This document shows, in pieces, positions 26,214 through 35,493 of a stretch of DNA of 64,000 nucleotides. Made by a program: the position numbers and the translations under genes. This DNA is from Calothrix sp. NIES-3974 (GTDB lineage: Bacteria; Cyanobacteriota; Cyanobacteriia; Cyanobacteriales; Nostocaceae): NCBI RefSeq assembly GCF_002368395.1, contig NZ_AP018254.1, positions 5,642,001 through 5,706,000 on the forward strand, written 5' to 3'. The first letter of the stretch is position 1; every line of letters starts with the position of its first letter. The notes beneath the pieces are model-generated. The model saw nothing but the letters and a program-made list of their open reading frames with translations, did no database searches and was not told the origin of the DNA.

Positions 26214-26600
26214 ATGAGTGAACTTTCTAATTTACAATTAACTATCGATTTTGATGACCCTAACTGGGATGAACAACAAAAAGCGGAAATTATCCGTAAC
26301 CTCCAACAGGAAATGCGGGAAATGGAAGGTTTTGTCGCAGAATCAGAAGATGTGGAACTCAAGCGTACTATCCGTCCCCAAGCCATTGGTAGCTTTCTCA
26401 CTGGTATTTTAATGGCGGAGGTAAATCCTGCCAATATCAAGAGATTACTGTCCTTTCTTTCGGAAAGATTGGGAAATAAAGCCATCAAACTCAGACTCAA
26501 AACACCTGATGGTCGAGAATTAGAGGTGGAAGCAAGTAGCAAAGAGGAATTTGAATACATCATTGCTCAAGCTGAAAGATTCATCAACCAGCAAGCCTAG
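26214..26600 (+). CDS. EACC1-like (effector-associated constant component 1) protein
   Basis: A 128-residue protein. The pattern is an N-terminal strand (NLQLTIDFD), a helix (DEQQKAEIIRNLQQEMREM), a charged strand, an alpha segment with small residues (IGSFLTGILMAEVNPANIKRLLSFLSERL), and a C-terminal strand-turn-strand-helix (IKLRLKTPDGRELEVEASSKEEFEYIIAQAERFI). This is the layout of EACC1, a small component found beside variable effectors (proteases, NTPases) in bacterial conflict systems. There is no caspase, trypsin or VMAP-type partner beside it. The start codon lies right after a heptamer repeat tract. The family call rests on pattern, not on a search. Confidence 0.55.
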   Translation: MSELSNLQLTIDFDDPNWDEQQKAEIIRNLQQEMREMEGFVAESEDVELKRTIRPQAIGSFLTGILMAEVNPANIKRLLSFLSERLGNKAIKLRLKTPDGRELEVEASSKEEFEYIIAQAERFINQQA

Positions 26601-27030
26601 TGTTAACACTGATCATCGCTCAATGTGCAAAATTGAAATCCGGATAAATGCGGACGCATCGACTAAAAAGATTATGGTACTTTACACCATAGCGTTCCTC
26701 TGCTAATGCGGGCGGTTATTCGCCCCCTTAGCATTTTTCTGGAATTAAATTATTAATTTCCTACAACTTAGTCAAGAGCGCCAAGAAATTAATTTCCAAC
26801 TTAATTAGAACTTACGCACTCGTAACGAGAAATCAGGTACTTGGGATTACTACGCAAGCAAGAAGCCACATCGCGTCTACCTGACATTGCAATGACGGTG
26901 TTTACGTTGTCCTAGCCTAATTCCAGCTTAATAGGGCTGACACAATTACGTAGAGGCATAGCGGCTTACCGCAGGCTATTACGTAGCTAGCTTCCCGCAT
27001 AGCGGGTATTACGAATTACGAATTACACCG
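26601..27030. other. Intergenic region between the EACC1-like gene and the helicase gene
   Basis: It contains a probable terminator (26701-26738) and, at 26955-27026, a member of the ACGTAGCTAGCTTCCCGC/AATTACGAATTACG repeat family which ends just past the helicase stop codon. Both genes converge here, so no promoter is needed. A stretch with GACGCATCGACT (26652-26663) is unremarkable. Confidence 0.55.
26701..26738 (+). terminator. Probable Rho-independent terminator
   Basis: The stem has TGCTAA at one end and TTAGCA at the other, with GGGCG/CGCCC inside, a loop around GTTATT and a run of five T at 26734-26738. It lies about 100 bp after the EACC1-like stop codon. Confidence 0.6.
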
Positions 27031-29202
27031 TTATTCCTCCCCATCACTAATATCTCTCTTCAAAGGACGTTGATAATTAAATGTAAAGCGATCGCCGCTA
27101 GCAAGAACTTGAGCAATCTCTGTGTACATTGGATAGTTACCAACCCCACTTAGGTTAGCCCAACCTCGCGATCGCGTCAATGCGATGAAAACCTGATTCC
27201 GAAGTGTCACATTGGCTTCATCACGGGCAATATGGTCAAAGCCGATGACAAACACCATATTCGCTTCATTACCTTTTGCGCGGGGGATACGGGAGATTGT
27301 GACACTTTCTGGATACCAAAATTGATTAGGACGGGCATCTGGCCAGGTAAATGTGGTTAAATTATTTTTGGGTGCGGTGGGAATATAGATATCAATACCC
27401 TGCTTCATTAAAAATTCGGCGGTTTGAATCTCTAATTCCTTGGCTTCCTGGGGATTTCCTAACACTAACACCAGGATATCCCGACTCGGTTGCAAACCAT
27501 CGTTAACTATGCAGTGCATAATTTTGTCTGCAAGCTGGGATAATTCCTCCTCACGGGTGGGATAGGCAAAAAACTCGATCACTGGTTCTCCCCACATTTG
27601 CGGTAGGGGATTGGGAGAATACTTTGCCGGACGATGGATAGTTATCGCTTCACCCAGCCGACGAAAATCCCCTGTCACTTCGTAACCCAGATTTTCCCAA
27701 TCCCGTTTATTGGTAATTCCCGATAACATTCCCTGGGGACGTAGTAATCCCATACCTAAAGCATGAGCAGCAGTTAAAATTGGTCCCGGTGTACGGTAAC
27801 ATTTGCGGAGAACTTGGGAACGATAAATACCTCCTGGATACTGAGGCTGTTGCCGAAATACTTCAGCTAATTCGGCTCCAAATATTTCCTTTGTGGTAGG
27901 AATAACCAAATTATCTAAACTTTGGGCTTCGTCATAGCACCAAATTAGCCGTCGTTCCTGGGGATTTTCCTGATTGACGGGACGTAAAGCCTGATACGCT
28001 AGCCAATATATGGACTGTTTATCTCCATACTTCCCATCCCCATCTACGACCAAATCCTGACCCTCATCAATCAAAATTGCGTCAAACAGGGGTTGAATCG
28101 GGGTTTGGGTGAGTAATTTTTGACAGTGTTGGGCTAATCCTAATTGGGGTTGTTTTTCCTTGGCATCTTTCACATTTCCAGGACGCACACCGTGATGCTG
28201 ACAGATATAACTATACAGTCCCGGTTGTTCCTTCGCACCCCAAGCATGTAATATTTTTAACTTTTGATTGCTACTAGGGTCATAACCAACTTCCCCACCG
28301 CTAAATCTGCGTAGCCATCGATCCACCAAGCTAATTATTTGTTCGTAGAGCGATCGCGTGAAGAAAACCACAGCAATATCCCATTCCGGGTGTTTCAGGT
28401 GCATATGGGCTGCTTTTTGACACAAAACCACCGTTTTCCCTGACCCAGCAATTCCGCGAATTCGTTGCATTCCTGGAGGAATTTCCTTCCCGACATGCTC
28501 CTGCTGAAGATCAATTTCGTGAAGGCGATCGCCCAAAGCATTCATAACGCTACTACGGGACTTACCGCTTACTTTTACTTCATGGCGATGTTGACGTAGA
28601 ATACTTGTACCACTAATTACAGCATACACCAACTGCCAATCCTTATGTTCCAGAGCCTCTCCAGGAATGGTGGGTGCGATCGCGGTGATTTTGTTCAGTA
28701 ATAAATCTGGTTGTAAATCATCCTGAAAAATCAAGTTATCCAGCATCATTAAGCCAGATTCTTGAAACTGGGTTCGGGTAATTTGCGGTAACAAAATCAA
28801 AGCTCTTCCAGTCAGTTTACGCCAAATAGATGCTTCCCTATCGGTATAGGCAATCAGCGCACGCACTTGAGTTTCCGCAACAGCAACCGGATTAACTTCT
28901 ACTTGGGGAAAATTTTGTAATTGCCAATTTTCCTGATTAATTGTAACTATCTGTTCCAGATTAACAGATAATATGTTCATTACAATTAAACCCAGACTTT
29001 GACAAATAATTAAAATATCTGGTTCCTGATATTTTTCCCCAACTTTTGCAAAAATTGGATATCGCCAATAACCAATACATTCGGAATTTGCAAAGGCATT
29101 TTTAATCGCTTTCCAAATATTTTGTTCCTGCTCTGTAAGGGCTTCAGTAACAATAAAATTACCTTCCCTAGCTTCCTGTCCTGCTGCCATAAACTGCACC
29201 AT
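27031..29202 (-). CDS. NERD-like / superfamily I (UvrD-type) DNA helicase
   Basis: A 723-residue protein. Residues about 20-120 resemble a NERD nuclease-related domain (KAIKNAF...YWRYPIFAK...EPDILII...GLIVMNI), but where NERD has EVK after the hydrophobic strand this reads MNILSVN, so the nuclease motif looks lost. The helicase: motif I RGIAGSGKTV with Lys256, motif II LIDEGQD, then LIWCYDEAQSL, RKCYRTPG (motif IV-like) and, near the C-terminus, VFIALTRSRGW (motif VI). Such NERD-helicase fusions act in DNA repair or phage defence; none of the neighbours confirms either. It converges with the EACC1-like gene. Confidence 0.75.
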   Translation of the reverse strand: MVQFMAAGQEAREGNFIVTEALTEQEQNIWKAIKNAFANSECIGYWRYPIFAKVGEKYQEPDILIICQSLGLIVMNILSVNLEQIVTINQENWQLQNFPQVEVNPVAVAETQVRALIAYTDREASIWRKLTGRALILLPQITRTQFQESGLMMLDNLIFQDDLQPDLLLNKITAIAPTIPGEALEHKDWQLVYAVISGTSILRQHRHEVKVSGKSRSSVMNALGDRLHEIDLQQEHVGKEIPPGMQRIRGIAGSGKTVVLCQKAAHMHLKHPEWDIAVVFFTRSLYEQIISLVDRWLRRFSGGEVGYDPSSNQKLKILHAWGAKEQPGLYSYICQHHGVRPGNVKDAKEKQPQLGLAQHCQKLLTQTPIQPLFDAILIDEGQDLVVDGDGKYGDKQSIYWLAYQALRPVNQENPQERRLIWCYDEAQSLDNLVIPTTKEIFGAELAEVFRQQPQYPGGIYRSQVLRKCYRTPGPILTAAHALGMGLLRPQGMLSGITNKRDWENLGYEVTGDFRRLGEAITIHRPAKYSPNPLPQMWGEPVIEFFAYPTREEELSQLADKIMHCIVNDGLQPSRDILVLVLGNPQEAKELEIQTAEFLMKQGIDIYIPTAPKNNLTTFTWPDARPNQFWYPESVTISRIPRAKGNEANMVFVIGFDHIARDEANVTLRNQVFIALTRSRGWANLSGVGNYPMYTEIAQVLASGDRFTFNYQRPLKRDISDGEE

Positions 29203-30196
29203 TACCCATCCAATTTTGGACTTTATTTGTGGATATAGTAATCCGATTTCAGTAGTGAAAAATATCTATTTTGGCTTTATCATACGAGAAGGCGTGCTAC
29301 ACTCGTCTACCTCAACAATTATTCATTAACAGTCAACAAGCCTCATAGATAAAATCTCACAAATCCTCAACAGATTGTTCTGTATCCAATTATCTCTTGC
29401 TGGGAATTATCTTTATTTTGAAGACAAAATCCACAATTAAATCTACTGACTTAATATCACCAAGAAACTATCAGCCATGATTTGACCTGTATGTAAATTA
29501 AGCTAACATTGTGGATTTTCCCTCAACCATTGCATATTTACGGATAAATAGGCATTTTTTTAGTAGAAAGATTTCCGCAAAAATACGGGTATGGGATTTT
29601 GGATTTTAGATTTTAGATTTTGGATTACGGTGCAGAAAATAAATAATCTCGCTGCATATTGATTTATCCACCTCCACCTAACCTTGCATCTTATAATTGG
29701 TGGTAGGGAAATGAAAATACTACTCCAAAATTGTGATCGCCTATTTTAGAGTAAATATACTATTTGACTCGTTCGCTATTTCCCATTTCCATGCTACTTT
29801 TGGAAATAGGTAAAAAACGGGTAAATAATTGAGCGACAGAGGATAGACTGTAGGGGGTAGTTTGATTGAAAGTGCTTATTTTAGCTAGTAGTCCACAACA
29901 TAAGTTCTTAGGGGTTTGTAGTTGTGGCTTTGGCTTCAAAAAATTCTCATTATAAAGCGCTAAAGCGTTACTCCCGCATTTCTCACAAAACCCTAAAACT
30001 CACAGGGAGTAGAGAGTAGTGTAGACGCGTAGCGTCTAGTCTACGACAACGCTGCGCGTACCCGTAGGGTATAGAAGGAAAGTGAATTCGTTACTCAAGG
30101 TTTACTACTTACTCGTGAAAAATCCAGGTACTGCGTACCTTACTTTATCCATCAAAATTAATGCGGCGGAGTATAAATCTTGTATACAATCATACA
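29203..30196. other. Intergenic region of about 1 kb, dispersed repeats
   Basis: No supported gene. It holds a sequence shared with 47300-47338 (29240-29280), a heptamer tract (29594-29625), AATAGG-type stretches, and a copy (29974-30128) of the CGCATTTCTCAC element with its nested insertion. The rest is AT-rich (29350-29590, 29640-29850) without visible structure. Confidence 0.6.
29974..30128. repeat. Dispersed CGCATTTCTCAC element, copy A (155 bp)
   Basis: Starts CCCGCATTTCTCAC and ends CGTGAAAAATCCAGG; the ends are imperfect inverted repeats built on ATTTCTCAC. Inside, at about 30015-30072, is a second palindrome-rich segment (GTAGACGCGTAGCGTC, TAGTCTACGACAACG, CTGCGCGTACCCGTAG) absent from copy C. 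Related copies: 33666-33831, 48345-48454. Confidence 0.65.
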
Positions 30197-30267
30197 AGCG
30201 GGTGAGGGGAATCGAACCCCTATCATTAGCTTGGAAGGCTAAGGTTTTACCACTAAACTACACCCGC
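30197..30267 (-). tRNA. trnG: tRNA-Gly (anticodon TCC)
   Basis: On the minus strand the acceptor stem GCGGGTG (30267-30261) pairs with CACCCGC (30204-30198), followed by discriminator T. The D arm is TAGTTTAGTGGTAAAAC, the anticodon stem CTTAG/CTAAG-type encloses loop CTTCCAA with anticodon TCC, and the T arm is AGGGG/CCCCT around TTCGATT. 71 nt without an encoded CCA. Confidence 0.93.
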
Positions 30268-30415
30268 AGATGTTTTATTTATTCAAACTCCGTCAGTATA
30301 ACATGTACGAAAGGAAAAATCAAAGATTTTGAGGAATTTTTTTTCACAGGTAATCATTTGGTTATTGAGTTGGCTCCAAGACCTGGATTTCTGGGGTGTT
30401 CGATATTCACATGAC

Positions 30416-31528
30416 TTAATTTGGTGGGTTGGGTTCGATGACTATTTTGACGTATAGTTGGCTGAGGGGGGGTTTGTTACCGCTTTCGTCCTGAGCAGGT
30501 TCAAAGGTGGCATTTTCAAAGAAGGCTTCTGAATATTTCTGACACAAGTTTCTTTGGGGGTTTGATAAATCAGCTAGAATACTTGTAATTTTACCCTTGT
30601 CATCGATTATTAATAATACTTCGCACTCGACCCTTTGAGCGATCGCATATCCATCTACCATCGGTAAGGTATTGGGGAGGTTTCCTTGAGGTCGTGCATA
30701 AATATGGGGTAAGTCCCTTTTGACGCGTTGATCTTGTTCGGGTTTGGAAAAAACCGATATATTTATCGCAACTAAACCTCCTACATTTCCTGAGTCTCCT
30801 GGTGTAGGTTTAATCGGGTCTTTGTCTACGTCAACGATACCCCCTCTTTTGATTTCTTCCAGGTTTCTTGTTGCTTCCTCTGCACGGCGTTTTTCTTCTA
30901 ATTCCCGTTGTTGCTGTTGTTCTAATTGCTGCTGACGTTGCTGTGCGAGCTGCTGTTGACGTTGCTGTTCTAATTCCCGTTGTTGCTGTTGTTCTAATTG
31001 CTGCTGACGTTGCTGTGCGAGTTGCTGTTGACGTTGCTGTTCTAATTCCCGTTGACGTTGCTGTTGTGCAATTTGCTGTTGACGTTGTTGTTCTAATTCC
31101 CGTTGACGTTGCTGTTCTAATTCCCGTTGACGTTGCTGCGCGAGTTGCTGTTGACGTTGCTGTTCTAATTGCTGTTTTTGCTGAAGAGCGATCGCGTCAT
31201 TCAGTTTTCTGAGTTCAATCTCCCCATCTGTGTCTGGATTGGTGTTGGTTTCTGGGGTAGTTGTCTCAGGTGGAAGTTTGGTTTGGGGTGCTGGTTTGGG
31301 TTTGTCTGGACTGGTTTGAGGTGATGGGGGAATTTCAATAATTTCGATGGGGGTGAAGGAATTATCTGCTTGTTTTGTTATGAGCGTAAATTGGGATTCA
31401 AATAGGAACCAGAGTAAAAGTGAGTGTAAACCAGTTGAAACTGCGATCGCAAATAACCATAGGGATGGTGGTTCCCGGTGTTTTCCTGGTGTGGGTAATG
31501 GTTGCTGTTTATCGAGCGATCGCATCAT
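30416..31528 (-). CDS. TonB-like protein with long Gln/Arg-rich repeats
   Basis: A 370-residue protein from the tandem ATGs at 31528/31525 (MMRSLDKQQPLP); an upstream in-frame ATG at 31579 adds 17 residues with no ribosome site. One N-terminal membrane anchor (PSLWLFAIAVSTGLHSLLLWFLFE, about residues 23-46), then a Pro/Thr-rich stretch (about 60-105), a long repeat of QQ(R)QQQLAQQRQRELEQ units (about 115-220) and a C-terminal domain with EVLLIIDDKGKITSI and SQLYVKIVIEPNPPN that resembles TonB/TolA C-terminal domains. Probably spans from the inner membrane toward the outer envelope. No ExbB/ExbD or TolQ/R neighbour. Confidence 0.65.
   Translation of the reverse strand: MMRSLDKQQPLPTPGKHREPPSLWLFAIAVSTGLHSLLLWFLFESQFTLITKQADNSFTPIEIIEIPPSPQTSPDKPKPAPQTKLPPETTTPETNTNPDTDGEIELRKLNDAIALQQKQQLEQQRQQQLAQQRQRELEQQRQRELEQQRQQQIAQQQRQRELEQQRQQQLAQQRQQQLEQQQQRELEQQRQQQLAQQRQQQLEQQQQRELEEKRRAEEATRNLEEIKRGGIVDVDKDPIKPTPGDSGNVGGLVAINISVFSKPEQDQRVKRDLPHIYARPQGNLPNTLPMVDGYAIAQRVECEVLLIIDDKGKITSILADLSNPQRNLCQKYSEAFFENATFEPAQDESGNKPPLSQLYVKIVIEPNPPN
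30896..31180. repeat. In-frame minisatellite coding Gln/Arg/Glu repeats
   Basis: On the plus strand the DNA repeats TTGCTGTTGACG and TTCTAATTCCCG units over about 285 bp, within the TonB-like gene. The longest identical blocks (two copies of the segment beginning TTCTAATTCCCGTTGTTGC) show recent slippage or unequal exchange. Reverse-strand open frames through this region (VAVLIPVDVAV) are shadows. Confidence 0.85.
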
Positions 31529-32142
31529 GGTAAATATGCTGGGTAATGTTCGGGAAGCAAAAACGGTTGATGACCACATCAGTCACTATCTTATCTATCT
31601 TATTTTTGTTATTTCTTTTTGATCGCTTCCCTTCTCCCTGTTTTACCGAGTCTGCTCAGAAATTTACATCTACTCCAATTGATGATTTTTGCTCATCACT
31701 ATTATAAGTATAAATTATAATCATGGATTAAAAATTGGATTGACTAACGGGAGCTAGAAATTACCTATTTTTCAGTAATGGAGCGGTCTGAGGGTTCACC
31801 CAGCAAATATAGAAGGGTACTGTCTGAATTTGGTTGCAAAATACAATAAATAGTGCTTTCTGTCGTCATTTTAGTTCCTACTCGTGGATATTTGCCTATT
31901 TTGGGAATGATAATTTCGACAGCAGAGATTTGGTTAATAAGTATACCAATGTTGGCACGAACAGGTAGAACTATGGTAAAGCAAGGGTTAAACTGTTTGT
32001 AAACCCCTTTCTTGATGCATCGATTTTAGACATCTTTTTGCGATAATGTTTTTAAAGGACAGTTAAGAAAATCTTAACTTTTCAGCACTTTTGTGTCCTC
32101 ACTATGTGACTTGATATCCTCACCATCAGGAGCAAAGCTAGC
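31529..32142. other. Intergenic region between the TonB-like gene and purF
   Basis: About 610 bp. This is a divergent region with AT-rich DNA; GGCGATAATG-like and TTTTTAAAGGACAG segments precede purF at 32040-32065. No repeats of the main families and no RNA element recognised. Confidence 0.45.
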
Positions 32143-33633
32143 ATGATTCCCATCCATCCCCTTAGCGCGGATTCTCAGCAGTTGCAGCATCACACCCATG
32201 AGCAAGAACGACCAGATAAACCCGAAGAAGCTTGTGGTGTATTTGGAGTTTATGCACCGGAAGAAGATGTAGCCAAATTAACATATTTTGGCTTATATGC
32301 TCTCCAGCATCGCGGACAAGAATCTGCGGGTATTGCCACTTTTTGTGGGGAAACTGTTCATCTGCATAAGGATATGGGATTAGTTTCCCAGGTGTTTAGC
32401 GAAAGTATTTTACAGCAGTTACCAGGTACAATTGCCGTTGGTCACACACGTTATTCCACAACGGGTTCAAGTCGCAAAGCCAATGCTCAACCAGCAGTCG
32501 TAGATACGCGACTGGGGAAAATAGCCTTAGCCCATAATGGTAATTTGGTGAATACGATTGAACTGCGAGAAGCTTTGCTGAAAAACAATTGCAATCTAGA
32601 AACAACAACGGATTCCGAAATGATTGCCCTGGCGATCGCGGAAGCTGTGAATTCCGGCGATAATTGGTTAGAAGGTGCGATCGCGGCGTTTAATCGTTGT
32701 TCTGGAGCCTATAGTTTAGTGGTGGGAACACCTGTAGGTATGATGGGTGTGCGCGACCCCAATGGAATTCGTCCTTTGGTGATTGGAACTTTGGGAGAAA
32801 ACCCAGTCAGGTATGTTTTGGCTTCGGAAACCTGTGGATTGGATATAATTGGTGCGGAATACCTGCGGGATGTGGAACCAGGTGAATTGGTTTGGATTAC
32901 AGAGGAGGGTCTTGCATCTTACCATTGGAGTCGAAAGCCGGAACCGAAGTTGTGTATTTTTGAGATGATTTACTTTGCTCGACCCGATAGTGTGGTCAAT
33001 AATGAAACATTGTACAGTTATCGGATGCGCTTAGGTCGTCGTTTGGCTCAGGAATCCTTTGTGGATGCGGATATTGTGTTTGGGGTTCCAGATTCGGGAA
33101 TACCTGCAGCAATTGGGTTTTCCCAAGCATCGGGAATCATGTTTGCCGAGGGATTAATTAAAAACCGTTACGTAGGTCGAACTTTTATCCAACCAACCCA
33201 ATCAATGCGGGAGTCGGGAATTCGTATGAAACTGAATCCCCTGAAAGATGTATTGCAAGGGAAGCGGGTAATTATTGTTGATGATTCGATTGTCAGGGGA
33301 ACCACCAGTCGTAAACTAGTTAAAGCTTTACGGGATGCAGGTGCAATTGAAGTACATATGCGGATTTCTTCTCCTCCTGTCACCCATCCCTGTTTTTATG
33401 GGATTGATACCGATACTCAAGATCAATTAATTGCTGCACGGATGTCAGTGGAGGAAATAAGTCAGCAACTGGGTGTGGATACCCTAGCCTATTTGAGTTG
33501 GGAAGGTATGCTAGAAGAAACCCATGAAGACACGAATAATTTTTGTTCGGCTTGTTTTACTGGTAATTATCCCGTTGCGGTTCCCGAACCTCTCAAACGG
33601 AAAAAATTGGTTTTGGAAAAAGTCACAGCATAA
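32143..33633 (+). CDS. purF: Amidophosphoribosyltransferase
   Basis: A 496-residue enzyme making 5-phosphoribosylamine from PRPP and glutamine, the first step of purine synthesis. The catalytic Cys31 lies in EEACGVFGVYAPEED after a 30-residue propeptide, as in the autoprocessed class. HTRYSTTGSS and HNGNLVN belong to the glutaminase domain. The PRPP-binding motif is VIIVDDSIVRGTTSRK. A C-terminal Cys pair (NFCSACFTG) with other cysteines fits the Fe-S-cluster-containing class. The start ATG at 32143 follows GGAGCAAAGC. Confidence 0.95.
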   Translation: MIPIHPLSADSQQLQHHTHEQERPDKPEEACGVFGVYAPEEDVAKLTYFGLYALQHRGQESAGIATFCGETVHLHKDMGLVSQVFSESILQQLPGTIAVGHTRYSTTGSSRKANAQPAVVDTRLGKIALAHNGNLVNTIELREALLKNNCNLETTTDSEMIALAIAEAVNSGDNWLEGAIAAFNRCSGAYSLVVGTPVGMMGVRDPNGIRPLVIGTLGENPVRYVLASETCGLDIIGAEYLRDVEPGELVWITEEGLASYHWSRKPEPKLCIFEMIYFARPDSVVNNETLYSYRMRLGRRLAQESFVDADIVFGVPDSGIPAAIGFSQASGIMFAEGLIKNRYVGRTFIQPTQSMRESGIRMKLNPLKDVLQGKRVIIVDDSIVRGTTSRKLVKALRDAGAIEVHMRISSPPVTHPCFYGIDTDTQDQLIAARMSVEEISQQLGVDTLAYLSWEGMLEETHEDTNNFCSACFTGNYPVAVPEPLKRKKLVLEKVTA

Positions 33634-34187
33634 AATCTGCTAAAACTAGTTGCATAACCCCTGGACCCGCATTTCTCACAAAACCCTACAACTCATAGGG
33701 AATAGTCCGTGACGGGAGTAGTGTAGACGCGTAGCGTCTAGTCTACGACAACGCTGCGCGTACCCGTAGGGTGTATAGGGGAAATTAGTCCGTCATTCAA
33801 GGCTTACAACTTACTCGTGAGAAATCCAGGTTGAGGGATTGTTGACTGTTGACTGTTTCCAGGGTGTTTTGGTTAACAATCATGGGTGAACCTGATGTTT
33901 AGAGAACTATCCCAACTCCCAATTGACAGCGAGACAATTTCACCGTGTAATATCTTTTACGCTAATGGTTGCTACATATCAGGAGCTATAACCGTTGATT
34001 ACTCTAGTTTCATTTATTTCAAAGTAAAAGAGAATTGATATAATACCATTGCACTCAAATTTTGATGCATTTTCTGACCCTGCTCCCGAAAGCTTCCCGT
34101 CAGGTATCAACTCCTAAGTAAAACGGTATCAGAGATATATGTTAGGCTACTCCCCCTTCCCGCAAGAATCATAGAGGTTGCTCAAGA
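33634..34187. other. Intergenic region with dispersed element, copy B
   Basis: Contains the repeat at 33666-33831, then TTGACTGTTGACTG-type heptamers at 33841-33855, and AT-rich DNA to hisD. A GCTTCCCGTC-containing stretch (34091-34100) and a weak AGAGGTTGCTC before the hisD ATG are the only other points. Confidence 0.5.
33666..33831. repeat. Dispersed CGCATTTCTCAC element, copy B (166 bp) with nested insertion
   Basis: The frame CCCGCATTTCTCAC...GAGAAATCCAGG matches copy C (48345-48454) over most of its length, but about 55 bp (roughly 33719-33773: GTGTAGACGCG...CCCGTAGGGTG) are inserted between GGGAG and TATAGGGG of copy C. So one repeat family has inserted into another. Confidence 0.75.
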
Positions 34188-35468
34188 ATGCAAATACTGA
34201 AAACTACAGATGCCAATTTTCATACTTTATTTGATAGTTTGGTGAATGACCGTCGAGAGGCGACAGTTGATGTGAGTGGGACTGTGCGGGAAATTATTGC
34301 CGATGTGCGATCGCGTGGTGATGTGGCAGTACGTGAATATACGGCAAAATTTGATAAATTTGAACCCGATTCCCTCCGCATATCAAAGCAAGCGATCGCT
34401 AGCAGTGCTGCGGCTTGTGAAACCGGTGTAATTGAAGCCCTCAAGTTAGCCGCCAGCCGCATCGCCGAATTCCACCGTCGGCAAATTCCTAGTGATATTA
34501 ATTACAACGATGCCACGGGTGTAAATTTGGGTTTAACTTGGGTTCCCCTGGCAAATGTTGGTATTTATGTACCTGGTGGGAGAGCGAGTTATCCCAGTTC
34601 GGTATTAATGAATGCGATTCCCGCAAAAATTGCCGGAGTAGAACGGATTGTCATGACCGTACCAATGCCAAGGGGAGAAATCAATCCCGCAGTCTTAGCC
34701 GCAGCCGAAATTGCTGGGGTGAAGGAAATTTATGGTATCGGTGGTGCGCAGGCGATCGCTGCATTAGCTTACGGAACAGAGGCGATCGCACCTGTGGATA
34801 AAATTGTTGGTCCCGGTAATGCCTATGTCGCAGAAGCAAAACGTCAGGTGTTTGGGACGGTGGGAATTGACAGTATTGCTGGTCCTTCGGAAATTTTGGT
34901 TGTCGCTGATGGGAAAAATAACCCGGATTGGATCGCTTGGGATTTGCTCTCCCAAGCAGAGCATGACCCGGTAGCTCAATCGATTTTAATTACCGATTCG
35001 TCGGAATTTGCCGAACAAGTTGTAGTCGCAATTGAACGGATTTTGACAACTTTACCAACCCAAGAAGTCGCACGCGCTAGTTGGGAAAATTACGGAGCGA
35101 TTATTATTACCTCTAATCTAGAGGAAGGTATACCTTTACTCAACCGTTTGGCTCCGGAACACTTAGAACTTTGCGTTGACCACCCAGAGGAAATGGCAAA
35201 GCAGATTCGGTGTGCGGGAAGTATGTTTTTAGGTCGGTATACTCCGGAAGCAATTGGTGATTATGTCGGTGGACCAAATCACGTTTTACCAACTTCTCGT
35301 TCTGCTCGATTTGCATCCGGTTTAAGTGCTTTTGATTTCCTCAAGCGGATTACCTATTTACAATGCGATGAATCCGCTTTACACAAAATTGGTCATGCAG
35401 CTATTTCCTTGGCAAATGCGGAGGGTTTAGCTGCTCATGCTGGTAGTGTCGCAGTGCGGATTGGTTAA
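34188..35468 (+). CDS. hisD: Histidinol dehydrogenase
   Basis: A 426-residue zinc enzyme for the last two steps of histidine synthesis. Seen: LANVGIYVPGGRASYPSSVLMN, VDKIVGPGNAYVAEAKRQVFG, IDSIAGPSEILVVAD (nucleotide/substrate binding), then LLSQAEHDP (zinc ligands Gln/His) and the catalytic pair region NRLAPEHLELC, where the Glu/His of PEHL act as general acid and base. Length normal for HisD (about 430). Stands alone. Confidence 0.95.
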   Translation: MQILKTTDANFHTLFDSLVNDRREATVDVSGTVREIIADVRSRGDVAVREYTAKFDKFEPDSLRISKQAIASSAAACETGVIEALKLAASRIAEFHRRQIPSDINYNDATGVNLGLTWVPLANVGIYVPGGRASYPSSVLMNAIPAKIAGVERIVMTVPMPRGEINPAVLAAAEIAGVKEIYGIGGAQAIAALAYGTEAIAPVDKIVGPGNAYVAEAKRQVFGTVGIDSIAGPSEILVVADGKNNPDWIAWDLLSQAEHDPVAQSILITDSSEFAEQVVVAIERILTTLPTQEVARASWENYGAIIITSNLEEGIPLLNRLAPEHLELCVDHPEEMAKQIRCAGSMFLGRYTPEAIGDYVGGPNHVLPTSRSARFASGLSAFDFLKRITYLQCDESALHKIGHAAISLANAEGLAAHAGSVAVRIG

Positions 35469-35493
35469 AAATTCAAGAGTGGAAATTATCTTT

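Noticed and set aside
26601-26740. Small RNA ending at the 26701-26738 hairpin
   Set aside because: It can be explained as the terminator of the preceding gene; no promoter between is evident.
30868-31212. Plus-strand open frame of VAVLIPV-type repeats
   Set aside because: It is the reverse of the Gln/Arg minisatellite inside the TonB-like gene; low complexity and no start context.
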